A stretch of DNA of 64,000 nucleotides from Ignavibacteriales bacterium (GTDB lineage: Bacteria; Bacteroidota; Ignavibacteria; Ignavibacteriales; Ignavibacteriaceae): positions 1,054,001-1,118,000 of the forward strand of contig JADJEI010000013.1 in assembly GCA_016709155.1 (NCBI GenBank), given 5' to 3'. This document shows positions 27,479-37,671 of the stretch, in pieces. The notes beneath the pieces are model-generated. The model made no database searches. It was not told the DNA's origin and saw nothing but the letters and a program-made list of their open reading frames with translations. The stretch's first letter is position 1, and the number at the start of each line of letters is the position of its first letter. The position numbers were made by a program, and so were the translations under genes.

Positions 27479-30397
27479 ATGAAAAAACTCGTTACTCTAA
27501 TATTATGTTTTTTTATTAGTGTGGCATCATTATCAGTTTTAGCCCAAAGCTATCAGGGACCAGCAGTCGGCAGTATTACCGGTGGTGTTTTGGTTACAAC
27601 TGATAATTTTTCAGCTCCTGTTGGCACAGGTGAAGAAATAGTTCGTGGTCCAAAAAATATTATAGAACCGATTGAAGAACCATACTTTATTAATTATGGT
27701 TACGAACTCCCCAAAATGAATTATATTGAAGATAAATCGGTAGTAGATAACCCATTGGGAGGAGGTAGCGAGACATTATTGCTGCATAGTTTCCCTGGCA
27801 TACCGATGACAAATTCTATCCCGCCGGATCCTATCATTGCTGCAGGTCCGAATCATATCATTGCTTGTGTAAATAGCGAGTTTACTATCTTTGATAAAGA
27901 GGGGAATGAAATCAACAATATTAGTGCAGATTCCTGGTATAATTCTGCTCTTCCAAATCCCGGCGCTTTTGATCCGCAAGTTATTTATGACCATTTTTCT
28001 GGTAGATGGGTGATTTTGTATGATAATCAAAATGATGCCGCGCAATCAGCTTACTTTTTAATATCCGTTTCGGATGATGATGATCCAAATGGATTCTGGT
28101 ATAATTATGCTATTCCGGCTGATCAGAATGGAAGCACATCCGTGAATAATTGGGGAGATTACCCTCAAATGGGTTTTGATGATAAGGCGATATATATCAA
28201 TTCGCGATCGTTTACTTTTACTTCGGGTGTCTATCAGTATAATAAAATTAGAATAATTAATAAAACTGAATTATATAACGCAAATGGTGGCGCAGTTTCC
28301 TGGACAGATTTTTGGGATATTACAAATCCCGGTGGAAGTACAAGAGTTGATGTAATAGAACCTTGTCATATGTACACAGTCAGCAGTGACTATTACTTTC
28401 TTTACGCTTCATCCTCAGGTGGGAATACAGTTTCACTTTACAAAATAACAGATCCAATTGGTTCACCAGTTTTGAGTGGGGTTAATATTGCAGTTCCATC
28501 CTATACTCAAACTCCATTGGCTAATCAATTGGGTGGCAGTACAATTCTTATCGAAAGTGGCGGTGCAAGAGTTAGAACTCAACCCGTGTTTCGAGATGGA
28601 ATTCTTTACGCAATTCATTCTATTCGAAACCCTAATTTTGCAACCAACTCTTCAATCCAATATTATCAGATTGATGTAAATTCAAATACACTTGTGGATA
28701 ATGGTGCTCTTGGTGCAGAAGGGTTCTATTATATTTATCCAGCAATCACTGTTGATAAAGATCAAAACATGGCTATGACTTACAGCCGATCTGCTGATAC
28801 AGAATACATCGGCTCTTATTTCACCACAAAACTCGCATCCGATCCTCCGGGAACATTAGAAGGAAGCAGAGTGCTGCAAGAAGGTAAGGGTAATTACGTG
28901 GTTGATTATGGCTCTGGCAGAAATCGCTGGGGTGATTATTTGGGAGTCTTTCTCGATCCATCGAATGAATATAATGTCTGGATGTTGTCTGAATATGCTG
29001 CAGGTACAAATATCTGGGGAACATGGATTGGCGAAGTGAGAATGGTTCCTTATCCCGGGGTTCACGCTTATACGGAAACACCTTCAGTTGATTTAAAGAC
29101 AGTTGAGGTTGGTTCCCAAAGCTCACCTTACTCGGTAAAACTAAGAAACATAGGCTCCGATCCTATGATCATAACCGATATACCTTCCAGTTTTGGTCAA
29201 TATTTGATGACTTCAATAATAACATTTCCGGTTACGCTGAATTCCTATGACAGCCTGCAGATAGATTTTGTATTTGCTCCGACTGATACCGGTTTATTCC
29301 AAATAAACTATCCAATCACTTCTAATGATCCTGAGTTCACTGGATTCGATTTATCTGCAAGAGGCTTCACTATAAGCTCTGTCTTAGATAATGTTCTTTA
29401 TGGCTATTCTGGTGCTTCAAGTGATGGCAGGCTTATTGCGATTGATACTTCAAATGCGACAAGTTCGCTGATTGGAATTTCGTTCGAAGATAATCTTACA
29501 GGTGTTGCTCTTAATCACGTAACAAAAATTTTATATGGAATAAGCACTGATGAGTTTAATACTGTATTCTATAGAATTGATGCCGCACATGGTGGGACAT
29601 TTGAATTGTTAACAATGCCAATAAGCAATTTGGAAGGTATTGCTTTTGATACATTAGGTACTTTATACGGAGCTTCTGCCACAGGTCTGATTTATTTTAT
29701 TGATCTTGAAAATCAGATATTCACAGTTCAATCAGATGCACATATTGGTATCAACAACATCACCATTGACAGCAAAACTAATAAGATGTATGCTTGTCAG
29801 CCGAATGTTTTTGGTCAACCTAAAGATAAAATCTATGAGATCAATCCTTTGACGGGAGATACATTGTTGGTTGGTAGAACCGGCTTCAATAGCAAAACTT
29901 ACAATGCAATGGCATTCGATGGCACTCCGGTTCTGTATATTAGCACAGGTTTAAGTGGTGCAATCAATGAATTGATTCGTTATGATTTATCAACTCTGAC
30001 CGCTAAATCAGTAGGCTTTACCGGATACAAAAACATAAACGGACTTTCTTTCTTGTCGGGTATTCCGTCTGATGTTAATGATAATCCAAAATCTTCATTG
30101 CCTGAACAGTTTTCTTTGAATCAGAATTATCCTAATCCATTCAATCCATCAACTACAATAGAGTATGCTCTTCCTGTTGATGCAAAAGTAAAAATGGTGA
30201 TTTATAATTTACTTGGTGAAGTGGTTACTGTTTTGAATACCACCGAACAAAGAGCGGGTTATCATAGTTTTGTCTGGAATTCAAAAGATAATAACGGCAA
30301 TAATCTTAGCAGTGGAATTTATTTTTATGAATTAAAAGCTGACGGGATAAATGGTCAACAATTTACTCAGCTTAGAAAAATGGTACTACTAAAATAA
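27479..30397 (+). CDS. Secreted protein with type IX secretion sorting domain
   Basis: About 972 aa from ATG 27479 (AGAGG upstream; the GTG three bases earlier is less likely). Signal peptide ends SVLAQ. The N-terminal half is a large beta-rich module with Trp-Gly-Asp-Tyr (WGDYPQMGFDDKAIYIN) resembling secreted hydrolase-like propellers; an ASPM/Hydin-type Ig domain at about 545-630 (VEVGSQSSPYSVKLRNIG) and a second repeat region follow. The C-terminal 95 residues are the T9SS type A sorting domain, opening NQNYPNPFNPSTTIEY and ending KMVLLK. It is a cell-surface or released protein; substrate unknown. Confidence 0.88.
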   Translation: MKKLVTLILCFFISVASLSVLAQSYQGPAVGSITGGVLVTTDNFSAPVGTGEEIVRGPKNIIEPIEEPYFINYGYELPKMNYIEDKSVVDNPLGGGSETLLLHSFPGIPMTNSIPPDPIIAAGPNHIIACVNSEFTIFDKEGNEINNISADSWYNSALPNPGAFDPQVIYDHFSGRWVILYDNQNDAAQSAYFLISVSDDDDPNGFWYNYAIPADQNGSTSVNNWGDYPQMGFDDKAIYINSRSFTFTSGVYQYNKIRIINKTELYNANGGAVSWTDFWDITNPGGSTRVDVIEPCHMYTVSSDYYFLYASSSGGNTVSLYKITDPIGSPVLSGVNIAVPSYTQTPLANQLGGSTILIESGGARVRTQPVFRDGILYAIHSIRNPNFATNSSIQYYQIDVNSNTLVDNGALGAEGFYYIYPAITVDKDQNMAMTYSRSADTEYIGSYFTTKLASDPPGTLEGSRVLQEGKGNYVVDYGSGRNRWGDYLGVFLDPSNEYNVWMLSEYAAGTNIWGTWIGEVRMVPYPGVHAYTETPSVDLKTVEVGSQSSPYSVKLRNIGSDPMIITDIPSSFGQYLMTSIITFPVTLNSYDSLQIDFVFAPTDTGLFQINYPITSNDPEFTGFDLSARGFTISSVLDNVLYGYSGASSDGRLIAIDTSNATSSLIGISFEDNLTGVALNHVTKILYGISTDEFNTVFYRIDAAHGGTFELLTMPISNLEGIAFDTLGTLYGASATGLIYFIDLENQIFTVQSDAHIGINNITIDSKTNKMYACQPNVFGQPKDKIYEINPLTGDTLLVGRTGFNSKTYNAMAFDGTPVLYISTGLSGAINELIRYDLSTLTAKSVGFTGYKNINGLSFLSGIPSDVNDNPKSSLPEQFSLNQNYPNPFNPSTTIEYALPVDAKVKMVIYNLLGEVVTVLNTTEQRAGYHSFVWNSKDNNGNNLSSGIYFYELKADGINGQQFTQLRKMVLLK

Positions 30398-30419
30398 TTT
30401 TAAGCATTTTAAAAATTAC

Positions 30420-30448
30420 TGCCGGACTTTTACGTCCGGCATTTTTTT
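30420..30448 (+). terminator. Rho-independent terminator after the T9SS gene
   Basis: TGCCGGAC (30420-30427) pairs with GTCCGGCA (30434-30441) across a TTTTAC hexaloop and is followed by seven T's (30442-30448). It lies between convergent genes and terminates the plus-strand transcript. Confidence 0.9.
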
Positions 30449-30505
30449 ATTCAAATTGTTCATTACCAAATTCATCTTCTTCTTTGTTCATAGTAAAAAT
30501 TGAAC

Positions 30506-31948
30506 TTAACATATGTCCTTAAAATTAACTCCATTCTCCAATTTAAATTTGCTCAACTGGGAAAACTCAGATAACCCATAAAGAATAAACTCCATCATCA
30601 ATAGTTTTATCTTTTCATCTTCGGGTTTAATTATATTTTCAACAATCGAATCAAGTCCGGGGATTTTTCTCAAGGTGTTTCTATATTCTTCATCAGTGCA
30701 AAGCATTAAAAGATCAATGGTATTTCCTTTGCTAAACCAACTTATGATGGGTTGATAAATGTTTTTATCAGTTTGTTTTTTTAATTTTTCGGGTGATGGA
30801 AAATAATTTTCAAAAACACTTTTTATAGATTTACCGATAAGAATATTTGCTACTTTACTTGCACCTTCTTGCTCGCCTTCATAGACTAATTCCACTTTAC
30901 CTGTTATCGCTGGTATCACTCCGTAGATATCCGTCACTCTTGCAACAGATTGCAACGCATTGTTTAAGATTACTCTTCGCTCAACAGTGCTAATAAGATT
31001 TTCAAAAGCTGAAATTGTCAATCGCGCTGAGACTCCACTTTTAGGATCAATATATTCACTTCCTCGAGCTTCAAATGAAATTTGCTCAATCAATTCCTTA
31101 ATTAAATCCGGTACAATTACTTTTTGAATCTGGTCAGGAGTCAATTTGGCTTCCTGTTCAGTTATCTTCATAGAGTCGGCAATTAATTTTGGATAATGGG
31201 TAAGGATTTGGCTTTCGATTCTATCCTTCAAGGGTGTAACGATTGAGCCGCGATTCGTATAATCCTCGGGATTTGCTGTAAATACAAATTGAACATCAAG
31301 CGGCAATCGAATTTTAAATCCACGAATCTGAATATCATTTTCCTGGAGGATATTAAAAAGCGCAACTTGAATTCTTGCCTGCAAATCCGGTAATTCATTC
31401 ATCACAAAAATACATCTATGCGACCGCGGTATTAATCCGAAATGAATCACTCTTTCATCAGAGTATGGAAGTTTTAATGTTGCGGCTTTAATAGGGTCCG
31501 TATCGCCAATCAAATCTGCAACTGAAACATCAGGCGTTGCAAGTTTCTCCGAGTACCTTTCAGTTCTGTGAAGCCATGTGATAGGTGTACTCATTCCATT
31601 AGCGGCAATCAAATCTTTGGCGAACTTTGAAATTGGTTTGAGTGGATCATCATTGAGTTCAGACCCGCTTACGATGGGGATATAGTCATCTAATAAATTA
31701 ATCAGAAGCCTTGCTATTTTGGTTTTTGCCTGCCCTCTTAAACCCAGCAAGATAATGTTGTGTCTTGATAAAATTGCAGTCTGCAAATCCGGGATAACAG
31801 TTTCATCATATCCAATTATTCCATCAAGCGGGTTTGTTCCTTCGTTTAATGAACGAATTAAATTTTCTCTTAATTCTTGTTTTATAGATTTTGATTTATA
31901 GTTGGATGCATATAAATCACCCAGTGTTGAAATACTTTTTATATCCAT
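30506..31948 (-). CDS. AAA+ ATPase of the MoxR/magnesium-chelatase type
   Basis: 480 aa. The N-terminal half is a ChlI/MoxR-type AAA core: Walker A GLRGQAKT near residue 69, a Walker B-like segment CIFVMNELPDL (Asn where the usual Asp stands), VQFVFTANPEDY (sensor I) and the GSIVTPLKDRIESQILTHYP sensor-2 approach. It is downstream of, and 20 bp from, the VWA gene. The two look like a MoxR-VWA pair, which act together in remodelling or metal insertion of other proteins. No chelatase ChlH-type subunit is nearby. Confidence 0.8.
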   Translation of the reverse strand: MDIKSISTLGDLYASNYKSKSIKQELRENLIRSLNEGTNPLDGIIGYDETVIPDLQTAILSRHNIILLGLRGQAKTKIARLLINLLDDYIPIVSGSELNDDPLKPISKFAKDLIAANGMSTPITWLHRTERYSEKLATPDVSVADLIGDTDPIKAATLKLPYSDERVIHFGLIPRSHRCIFVMNELPDLQARIQVALFNILQENDIQIRGFKIRLPLDVQFVFTANPEDYTNRGSIVTPLKDRIESQILTHYPKLIADSMKITEQEAKLTPDQIQKVIVPDLIKELIEQISFEARGSEYIDPKSGVSARLTISAFENLISTVERRVILNNALQSVARVTDIYGVIPAITGKVELVYEGEQEGASKVANILIGKSIKSVFENYFPSPEKLKKQTDKNIYQPIISWFSKGNTIDLLMLCTDEEYRNTLRKIPGLDSIVENIIKPEDEKIKLLMMEFILYGLSEFSQLSKFKLENGVNFKDIC

Positions 31949-31967
31949 TCCTGTTCCTGATTTTAAA

Positions 31968-33064
31968 TTATCTTACTCTTTTTCTTCTGTTGCGAATGTA
32001 GTCTTCAAAAATATATTCTCCTAATCCAGTCAGACTGCTGTAAAAAGCCCTGCCATTGTTAGTCTTTGTGAACTCTCTGACAAATTGCTGTAGGTAGGGG
32101 TCATTAGCAATCATAAAAGTAGTAATTGAGATACCGAGCCGCCTGCATTTTGCAGCAGCGTCAAGGCTTTTATTTACGATCATCCTATCAAGCCCAAAAC
32201 TGTTTTTATAATATTTTGCCCCAACCTTTAAGCAAGTTGGTTTTCCATCTGTAATCATAAAAATTTGTTTGTTAGACGTTTTCCTTCTGCGAAGAATATC
32301 AACTGCAAGATCTAATCCGGCAACTGTATTTGTATGATAGGGTCCGGCTTGTAAATAAGGTAGATCCTTTATTTCGATTGTCCACGCATCATCACCAAAG
32401 ACGACTAAATCCATCGTGTCTTTTGGATATTTAACAGCAATTAATTCAGCTAAAGCCATTGCGACTTTCTTTGCTGGCGTAATTCTATCTTCGCCATATA
32501 AAATCATTGAATGAGAAATATCAATTAGCAGTACAGTTGAAGTAATTGATTTAATATCTTTTTCTTCCACTTCAAGATCATCTTCGGTCAATTTGAAATC
32601 TTCAACCCCATGGTTTATTTGAGCATTCCTAATAGAATCAGTCATATCAATTTGTTCAATGCTATCTCCAAAAAGATAACTTCGCTTTTCGGAAGTTGAT
32701 TCATCACCGATTCCAGGGAAAAATGTTTTATGATTACCATTGCGGCTCTTACGAAGTTTACCAAAATTTCTTCAAGTGATTGAGTCCGAATTGATCTTTC
32801 GGTTTTAGCAGTTGGAATACTCAACCCTGTTTTGGGATCATCTTTGATATAATTCCTCTCTTTCAAATCATCAATGAAATTGCCAATTCCATATTTATCA
32901 TCTGTAAGTTTGTATTTTCTATCGAGCTCATTTAACCAGTTTAATGCTTCGCTTAGATCACCTGAAGTTACTGTAAGAAGTTGAAGAAATAATTTGAAAA
33001 GACTTTCAAAAGAATTATCCTTTGAAAGTTTTTTAATGAATTGAGTGAATCGAAGTCCTAACAT
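31968..33064 (-). CDS. VWA-domain protein partnered with the AAA ATPase, one frameshift
   Basis: 365 aa after repair. The first frame starts at 33064 (MLGLRFTQFIKKLS) and runs as a helical N-domain to QSLEEI. A missing T in the T4 run (plus-strand A4 at 32763-32766) shifts it; adding one base gives FGKLRKSRNGNHKTFFPGIG and runs into the second frame. The C-terminal VWA domain has the MIDAS motif DISHSM, a later Thr and TDGKPT. The full set of metal-site residues is present. The pairing VWA then AAA in one operon is typical of MoxR-type systems of unknown role. Confidence 0.82.
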
Positions 33065-33157
33065 GCAGATTTTAAATTGTAATTTTTGCTGGATAATTTA
33101 AATCATTTGATGATGAAATCAAGGATTAAAAAATAGGTCTATTGATTGGAAACTATT

Positions 33158-34630
33158 TTATTTCTGAGAACTCAATTTCTTCAACTTGTTGATTGAATAT
33201 TTATCTTGAGGATTAAGCTTGATAGCAGAACGAAAATTTTTAGCTGCGAGTCCTTTATTTCCATCCCTTAAATAAGCATCTGCAAGTCCGGAATATGCCT
33301 TATAATAGTTGGGGAATTCTCTGACATAAAGTTTAAAAAGCATTACTGATTCAACAACCAAATTATTCTTTAATAAATCATATCCTAAGTAAGAAAATTC
33401 TTCTTCGTTTATATTGTAATATTCAGAAGAATCAGATTTGATTTTAGAGTATAAGTTGAAAACAGAATCTGTAGGCAGGGTAAAAAATTCAGGCAGCAGC
33501 CTATCCGCAAGCGATTTCTTTAAAGGATGATAACCACTCCCTAATAATATCGAAGCAAATTCGGCGGCAGGAGATTCCAATTGTCTATCTTTTAAATTAA
33601 TGAGGTGTACTGTTGCAATTTTTTGGCCGGGGTAGATCACAATCTCCGAAACGAATCCGGTGCCGCTTCCAGAATGCGTATAATACACTCGTCCATAGAA
33701 ATCAATTTGTCTGTCAACGCCCATCCCGTAAGTATGGCTTTTCCCATTTTTTAATTTAGTAGGAGCAGCCATTGTATCGAGCAAATTCCTCGAAAATATT
33801 TTACCATCGAGAAGTGCATTTGCAAATTTCAACAAGTCGGATGCTGTCGATAAAAAACCCCCACCCGGGTATTTAATACTCAAGTCAGCCAGTGGTGCAT
33901 TTTTTAGCTCCCTCGCGTTATCTCTGATATACCCCTTTGCCCGGTAATAAATAATATCTTTTTGAATATCCGGAGATGTTCGATTCATCTTGAGCGGCTT
34001 AAATATATTATTCGTAACATAATCGAGATATGACATCCCGGTTACTTGTTCGATTATTCCTGCGAGCAAATTATAACCAAGGGTGGTGTATTGATAAGCG
34101 GTGCCCGGTTCGAAATTTAACGAATCTTTTGCCAGCAAATTTATGACTTCCTTTGTCGAATGGAAATAAACTTTGCTGTCGAATTCACCCGGCATATAAT
34201 CGCGTATTCCTGCAGTATGATTTAATAATTGTCTAACAGTAAAAGTGTATTTTTTTTTCGGGAAGTAATTAAGATATTTTCTGACATCATCATCCAGTTT
34301 CACTTTACCTTTTTCAACCAATTGCATTATTGCTGATGCTGTAATGAGTTTTGAAATAGAAGCAATACGATAAACAGTCGAATCAGTCGCAGGGACGAAA
34401 TTTTCAACATCAGCCAATCCGATAGTTTTGAGCCATATAATTTTTCCATTTTTTATCGCACCTCCTGAAATCGAAGGAATATTTTTTACAGATTTGTAGC
34501 TGACTAAATATTGATTTAATTCATGTTCGACAGAACTCTGGGGAAATAAAAGGTATGGACAGGTTAGAATGATGAATAGTAAATACTTAATAAATTTTTT
34601 ATTGAACAATTCCGAAAAAATATTCATCAT
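33158..34630 (-). CDS. Serine hydrolase (class C beta-lactamase / PBP4B family) with TPR tail
   Basis: 490 aa. A signal peptide (KYLLFIILTCPYLLFPQ) leads to a beta-lactamase-like fold: the catalytic SxxK is in ASISKLITAS, the YxN motif is YTTLGYN. The C-terminal 90 residues carry TPR-like helices (LFKLYVREFPNYYKAYSGL, then AAKNFRSAIKLNPQD). It could be a periplasmic peptidase or esterase acting on cell-wall or small ester substrates; the exact substrate is not visible. Confidence 0.85.
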   Translation of the reverse strand: MMNIFSELFNKKFIKYLLFIILTCPYLLFPQSSVEHELNQYLVSYKSVKNIPSISGGAIKNGKIIWLKTIGLADVENFVPATDSTVYRIASISKLITASAIMQLVEKGKVKLDDDVRKYLNYFPKKKYTFTVRQLLNHTAGIRDYMPGEFDSKVYFHSTKEVINLLAKDSLNFEPGTAYQYTTLGYNLLAGIIEQVTGMSYLDYVTNNIFKPLKMNRTSPDIQKDIIYYRAKGYIRDNARELKNAPLADLSIKYPGGGFLSTASDLLKFANALLDGKIFSRNLLDTMAAPTKLKNGKSHTYGMGVDRQIDFYGRVYYTHSGSGTGFVSEIVIYPGQKIATVHLINLKDRQLESPAAEFASILLGSGYHPLKKSLADRLLPEFFTLPTDSVFNLYSKIKSDSSEYYNINEEEFSYLGYDLLKNNLVVESVMLFKLYVREFPNYYKAYSGLADAYLRDGNKGLAAKNFRSAIKLNPQDKYSINKLKKLSSQK

Positions 34631-34695
34631 TAGAAGTTTTTTGTAATAACAAATTAATAAAAGCGGCGTACAAAAATATATTGCAGCCGCTAAAT

Positions 34696-35316
34696 TTATT
34701 TAATAGGGATTCTTTTTTCGAGAATATTATCTATTAAATGATAACTCAATGCTTCTTCTGCTGAGAGATAATGATCACGTTCACAATCTTTTGCGATTTC
34801 TTCGATCGGTTTACCCGTGTGGTCAGAAAGGATCTTGTATAATGTATCTCTTGTCTTCACCATTTCTCGTGCATGAATTTCAATATCCGAAGTTTGTCCT
34901 TGCAGCCCGCCTATCCACGGCTGATGTATCATTATTTTTGAATTCGGAAGGCTGGTACGTTTTCCTGCCGCACCGCCAGCTAATAAAACCGCACCCATGC
35001 TTGCAGCCATTCCAACACAAATGGTTGAAACATCCGGTTTGATATATTTCATCGTGTCATAAATAGCTAAGCCGGAACTTACACTACCTCCAGGGCTATT
35101 TATGTAAAGGTTGATATCTTTCTCAGAATCCTCAGCTTCAAGAAAAATCAATTGTGCAATTGTAAGGCTCGCTATGTGATCATCAATTGCAGTTCCAATG
35201 AAAATAATCCTTTCTCTAAGCAGGCGGGAAAAAATATCCATGCCTCGCTCGCCCCTGCCTGTTTGTTCGATTACGTAAGGGACAAGCTGATTAAAAATTT
35301 CAAATTTATTACTCAT
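34696..35316 (-). CDS. clpP: ATP-dependent Clp protease proteolytic subunit
   Basis: 206 aa from ATG at 35316, chosen because GAGGA lies a few bases upstream, overlapping the tig stop, and the N-terminus MSNKFEIFNQLVPYVIEQT matches ClpP. An upstream start at 35358 would overlap tig further. Catalytic triad: Ser106 in GMAASMGA, His131 in MIHQPW, Asp near 181 in ERDHYLSAEEA. It forms a double heptamer and works with ClpX or ClpA. It follows tig immediately, the common tig-clpP order. clpX is not seen here. Confidence 0.96.
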   Translation of the reverse strand: MSNKFEIFNQLVPYVIEQTGRGERGMDIFSRLLRERIIFIGTAIDDHIASLTIAQLIFLEAEDSEKDINLYINSPGGSVSSGLAIYDTMKYIKPDVSTICVGMAASMGAVLLAGGAAGKRTSLPNSKIMIHQPWIGGLQGQTSDIEIHAREMVKTRDTLYKILSDHTGKPIEEIAKDCERDHYLSAEEALSYHLIDNILEKRIPIK

Positions 35317-35323
35317 AATTTCC

Positions 35324-36628
35324 TCATTCATTTTTTGGTAATTGATCTGGGAGAACATACTTAATTTTATTCTTCGATTTTAAAAAATCCCATAATTTTT
35401 TATTAGTAAACTTTTCTTTCTGCTTGGGGGATTTATAAAAACTGAGAAGTTTTTCTAATTCGATATTCGTTTTAGCAGATTCCTTTTGAGCCTCTTCTTC
35501 TATTTCAGGATCTGTTGCCTGTAAATTTTCTTTTTTGATTATCTGGTCACTTAACATAAACCATTTTACCTCATTCAAAGCAGGTTTTTCAAAATGTGTT
35601 CTCGCATGTTCCTTATCAAATTTTTCATAGCCTCTTTTTTTAGAATTTTTCTCTTCATTTTGAAGATATTCTTCAATCACATTATTGACCAGAGAGCGGG
35701 GAGGTTCAAATTCGTTGTTCTTTATAATTTGTGAAATAATTTTTGAAGATAAGAATTCCTCTGCCTGCGAATCATAATAATTTTGAATATCAGTTTTAAT
35801 ATTGTTACGAAGTTGATCCTCGGAATTGAATTTTTCTTTTGTGATTTTTTTTATCAATTCTTCATCTAATTTCGGGAGGATAATTTTTTGAATTTTATTG
35901 ATCAGAGCACGATAAAAATATTTTTCTTCGACTTCTTCGTTTGAATGATCCTCTTTTTCAATAGTTCGCTTATCTGTAAATGAAAAATCGAAACTATCAC
36001 CAACTTTTTTATTCCTGCTATTTACTTTTATATCAGGCTGAACTCTTTCATTAGTGAAATCAATCTCTATATTTTCTTTTTTACTTGCAGGCATCGAATT
36101 ACCTGATTCATCCAACCTTTCTATCTCAACCCCGATAATGTAATCATCGTCTTCACCAACCAAATCTGTTGATTCAAATGTGCGGTTCGATCTAAGTAAA
36201 TATTCAATTTCTTTGTCAATTTCTTCTTCACTCACTTTAAAATCGGGAAGTAAAATTTCATTATCAGTATAATTTTCAACTTGAATTTCTGGCATGATCT
36301 CAAATTTTACTTTAAAAGATAATTCTGATCTTGGTTCAAATTTCAAATCACTTAAAACAGGCTGATTTATTGGGTTTAGATCTTTTTCTTTAACTACTTC
36401 CCAAAATTTATCATTTGCAATTTTTTCTGCAGCTTCATATTCAAGAGCATCTCCAAAACGCTGCTTAATGATTTGAGGAGGTACTTTTCCTTTCCGGAAT
36501 CCATCAACATTTATTTTTTTTGATTGTTTCTTTACTTCTAATTCAATTAGATTTTTAATCTCAGGATAAGTATATGAAACCTCAACTTGAAGCTCGGACG
36601 AATTTATCTGTTCGGATTTAAATTCCAA
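35324..36628 (-). CDS. tig: Trigger factor
   Basis: 434 aa. The N-terminal ribosome-binding domain has the signature DGFRKGKVPPQIIKQRFG near residues 42-60. The middle peptidyl-prolyl isomerase domain (about 150-245) is divergent and lacks a clear FKBP active-site pattern. The C-terminal chaperone arms are rich in Lys and Glu. It binds nascent chains at the exit tunnel. Gene order tig then clpP, with clpP signals inside its tail, supports the call. Confidence 0.93.
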   Translation of the reverse strand: MEFKSEQINSSELQVEVSYTYPEIKNLIELEVKKQSKKINVDGFRKGKVPPQIIKQRFGDALEYEAAEKIANDKFWEVVKEKDLNPINQPVLSDLKFEPRSELSFKVKFEIMPEIQVENYTDNEILLPDFKVSEEEIDKEIEYLLRSNRTFESTDLVGEDDDYIIGVEIERLDESGNSMPASKKENIEIDFTNERVQPDIKVNSRNKKVGDSFDFSFTDKRTIEKEDHSNEEVEEKYFYRALINKIQKIILPKLDEELIKKITKEKFNSEDQLRNNIKTDIQNYYDSQAEEFLSSKIISQIIKNNEFEPPRSLVNNVIEEYLQNEEKNSKKRGYEKFDKEHARTHFEKPALNEVKWFMLSDQIIKKENLQATDPEIEEEAQKESAKTNIELEKLLSFYKSPKQKEKFTNKKLWDFLKSKNKIKYVLPDQLPKNE

Positions 36629-36656
36629 ATTTATTTTTCCTTTCTAACTTACTTAA

Positions 36657-36741
36657 TGGTGCGAGAACGGGGACTCGAACCCCGACACCTTTCGGTACTA
36701 GATCCTAAGTCTAGCGCGTCTGCCAATTCCGCCACTCTCGC
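36657..36741 (-). tRNA. tRNA-Leu (anticodon UAG)
   Basis: The reverse complement folds as a class II tRNA: acceptor GCGAGAG with CTCTCGC-type partner, a long variable arm typical of Leu, D-arm GGCGGAATTGGCAG..., anticodon loop CTTAGGA giving UAG, T-arm GTTCGAGTC. The discriminator base is A and the CCA end is encoded (36657-36659). It lies just upstream of tig on the same strand. Confidence 0.96.
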
Positions 36742-36941
36742 AGGGATAAAATGCTATTAAATGAAGTGCTAATTTATTAATTTGTTTTTAGAAAATCTGT
36801 GATTAAGATAAACTATTTCAAAAAATAAAGTTCAAATATACTTTTTAACAGTCTGTTAAGCAATTATTTGGATAAAAGTACTGCTGTAAAGTCTGTAAAA
36901 TTTTTAAGATGTCATTTTAAATGGATTTGGATTAAGGGTAA
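36742..36941. promoter_or_regulatory. Divergent intergenic region between tRNA-Leu and PP2C
   Basis: This 200-bp AT-rich stretch separates the minus-strand tRNA/tig/clpP unit from the plus-strand phosphatase/kinase unit and should hold both promoters. It contains the 15-base palindrome TTAACAG-T-CTGTTAA at 36845-36859, a possible operator. I could not place promoter boxes securely. Confidence 0.3.
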
Positions 36942-37669
36942 ATGAATTTTAGCTATTCAGTCATCTCTAATATTGGTTTTCTTCGCAAAAACAATGAAGA
37001 TTTCGCCGAAGTATTTAAATATCCGAAGGAATTTTAGCCATTGTATGTGATGGATTAGGTGGAACTAACGCCGGAGAATTTGCATCCAGAAAAACTGTCG
37101 AACTGATCAATCAGGCATTTAAAAAAAACACTTCAGAAAAAGATTATCTCGAAAGAATTAGATCAGCAATTGAATTCGCAAATACAAATATCTTTCATCA
37201 GTCGAAAACAGAATTTAAGTACTTTGGAATGTCAAGTACAGTCGAGGTTGTCTTCTTAAATGAGAGTTTTATTTATTGGGGGCATATTGGTGATTCAAGA
37301 ATTTATTATTTCCATTCGGGCAAATTAAAATTACTTACTAAAGACCATTCATTTGTTCAGCAATTGGTTGATGCGGGTAATATTGCCCCAAAAGATGTCT
37401 TAACTCATCCTAAAAAAAATGTTATTATAAATGCTATTGGTAGCTCGTTAAATCCGAATATTGATTTAAGCAAAATAAGAATTGATGAAGCAGGTAGGTG
37501 CAAAATTTTAATTTGTACTGATGGAGTGTCTTCGGTAGTTGATGAGATAGAAATAGAAAATATTCTTGCTCACAACCAATTGGGACAGATAGCAGAAAAA
37601 TTAGTAAAGAAAGTTGAATCTGCCGGTGCACCCGATAATTTTTCATTTATAATCCTGCAAAGCAACTGA
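36942..37669 (+). CDS. PP2C-family protein phosphatase, one frameshift
   Basis: 242 aa after repair. ATG 36942 gives MNFSYSVISNIGFLRKNNEDF with the metal-binding NED. The frame breaks near 37028-37029, where one G appears to be lost; adding it joins PKEGILAIVCDGLGG, the second metal motif. It then continues through GMSSTVEVVFL, HIGDSRIYYF, TKDHSFVQQLV and CTDGVSSVV to the stop at 37669. It dephosphorylates Ser/Thr targets and is encoded directly before a Ser/Thr kinase, so the two form an opposing pair. Confidence 0.87.
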
Positions 37670-37671
37670 AG

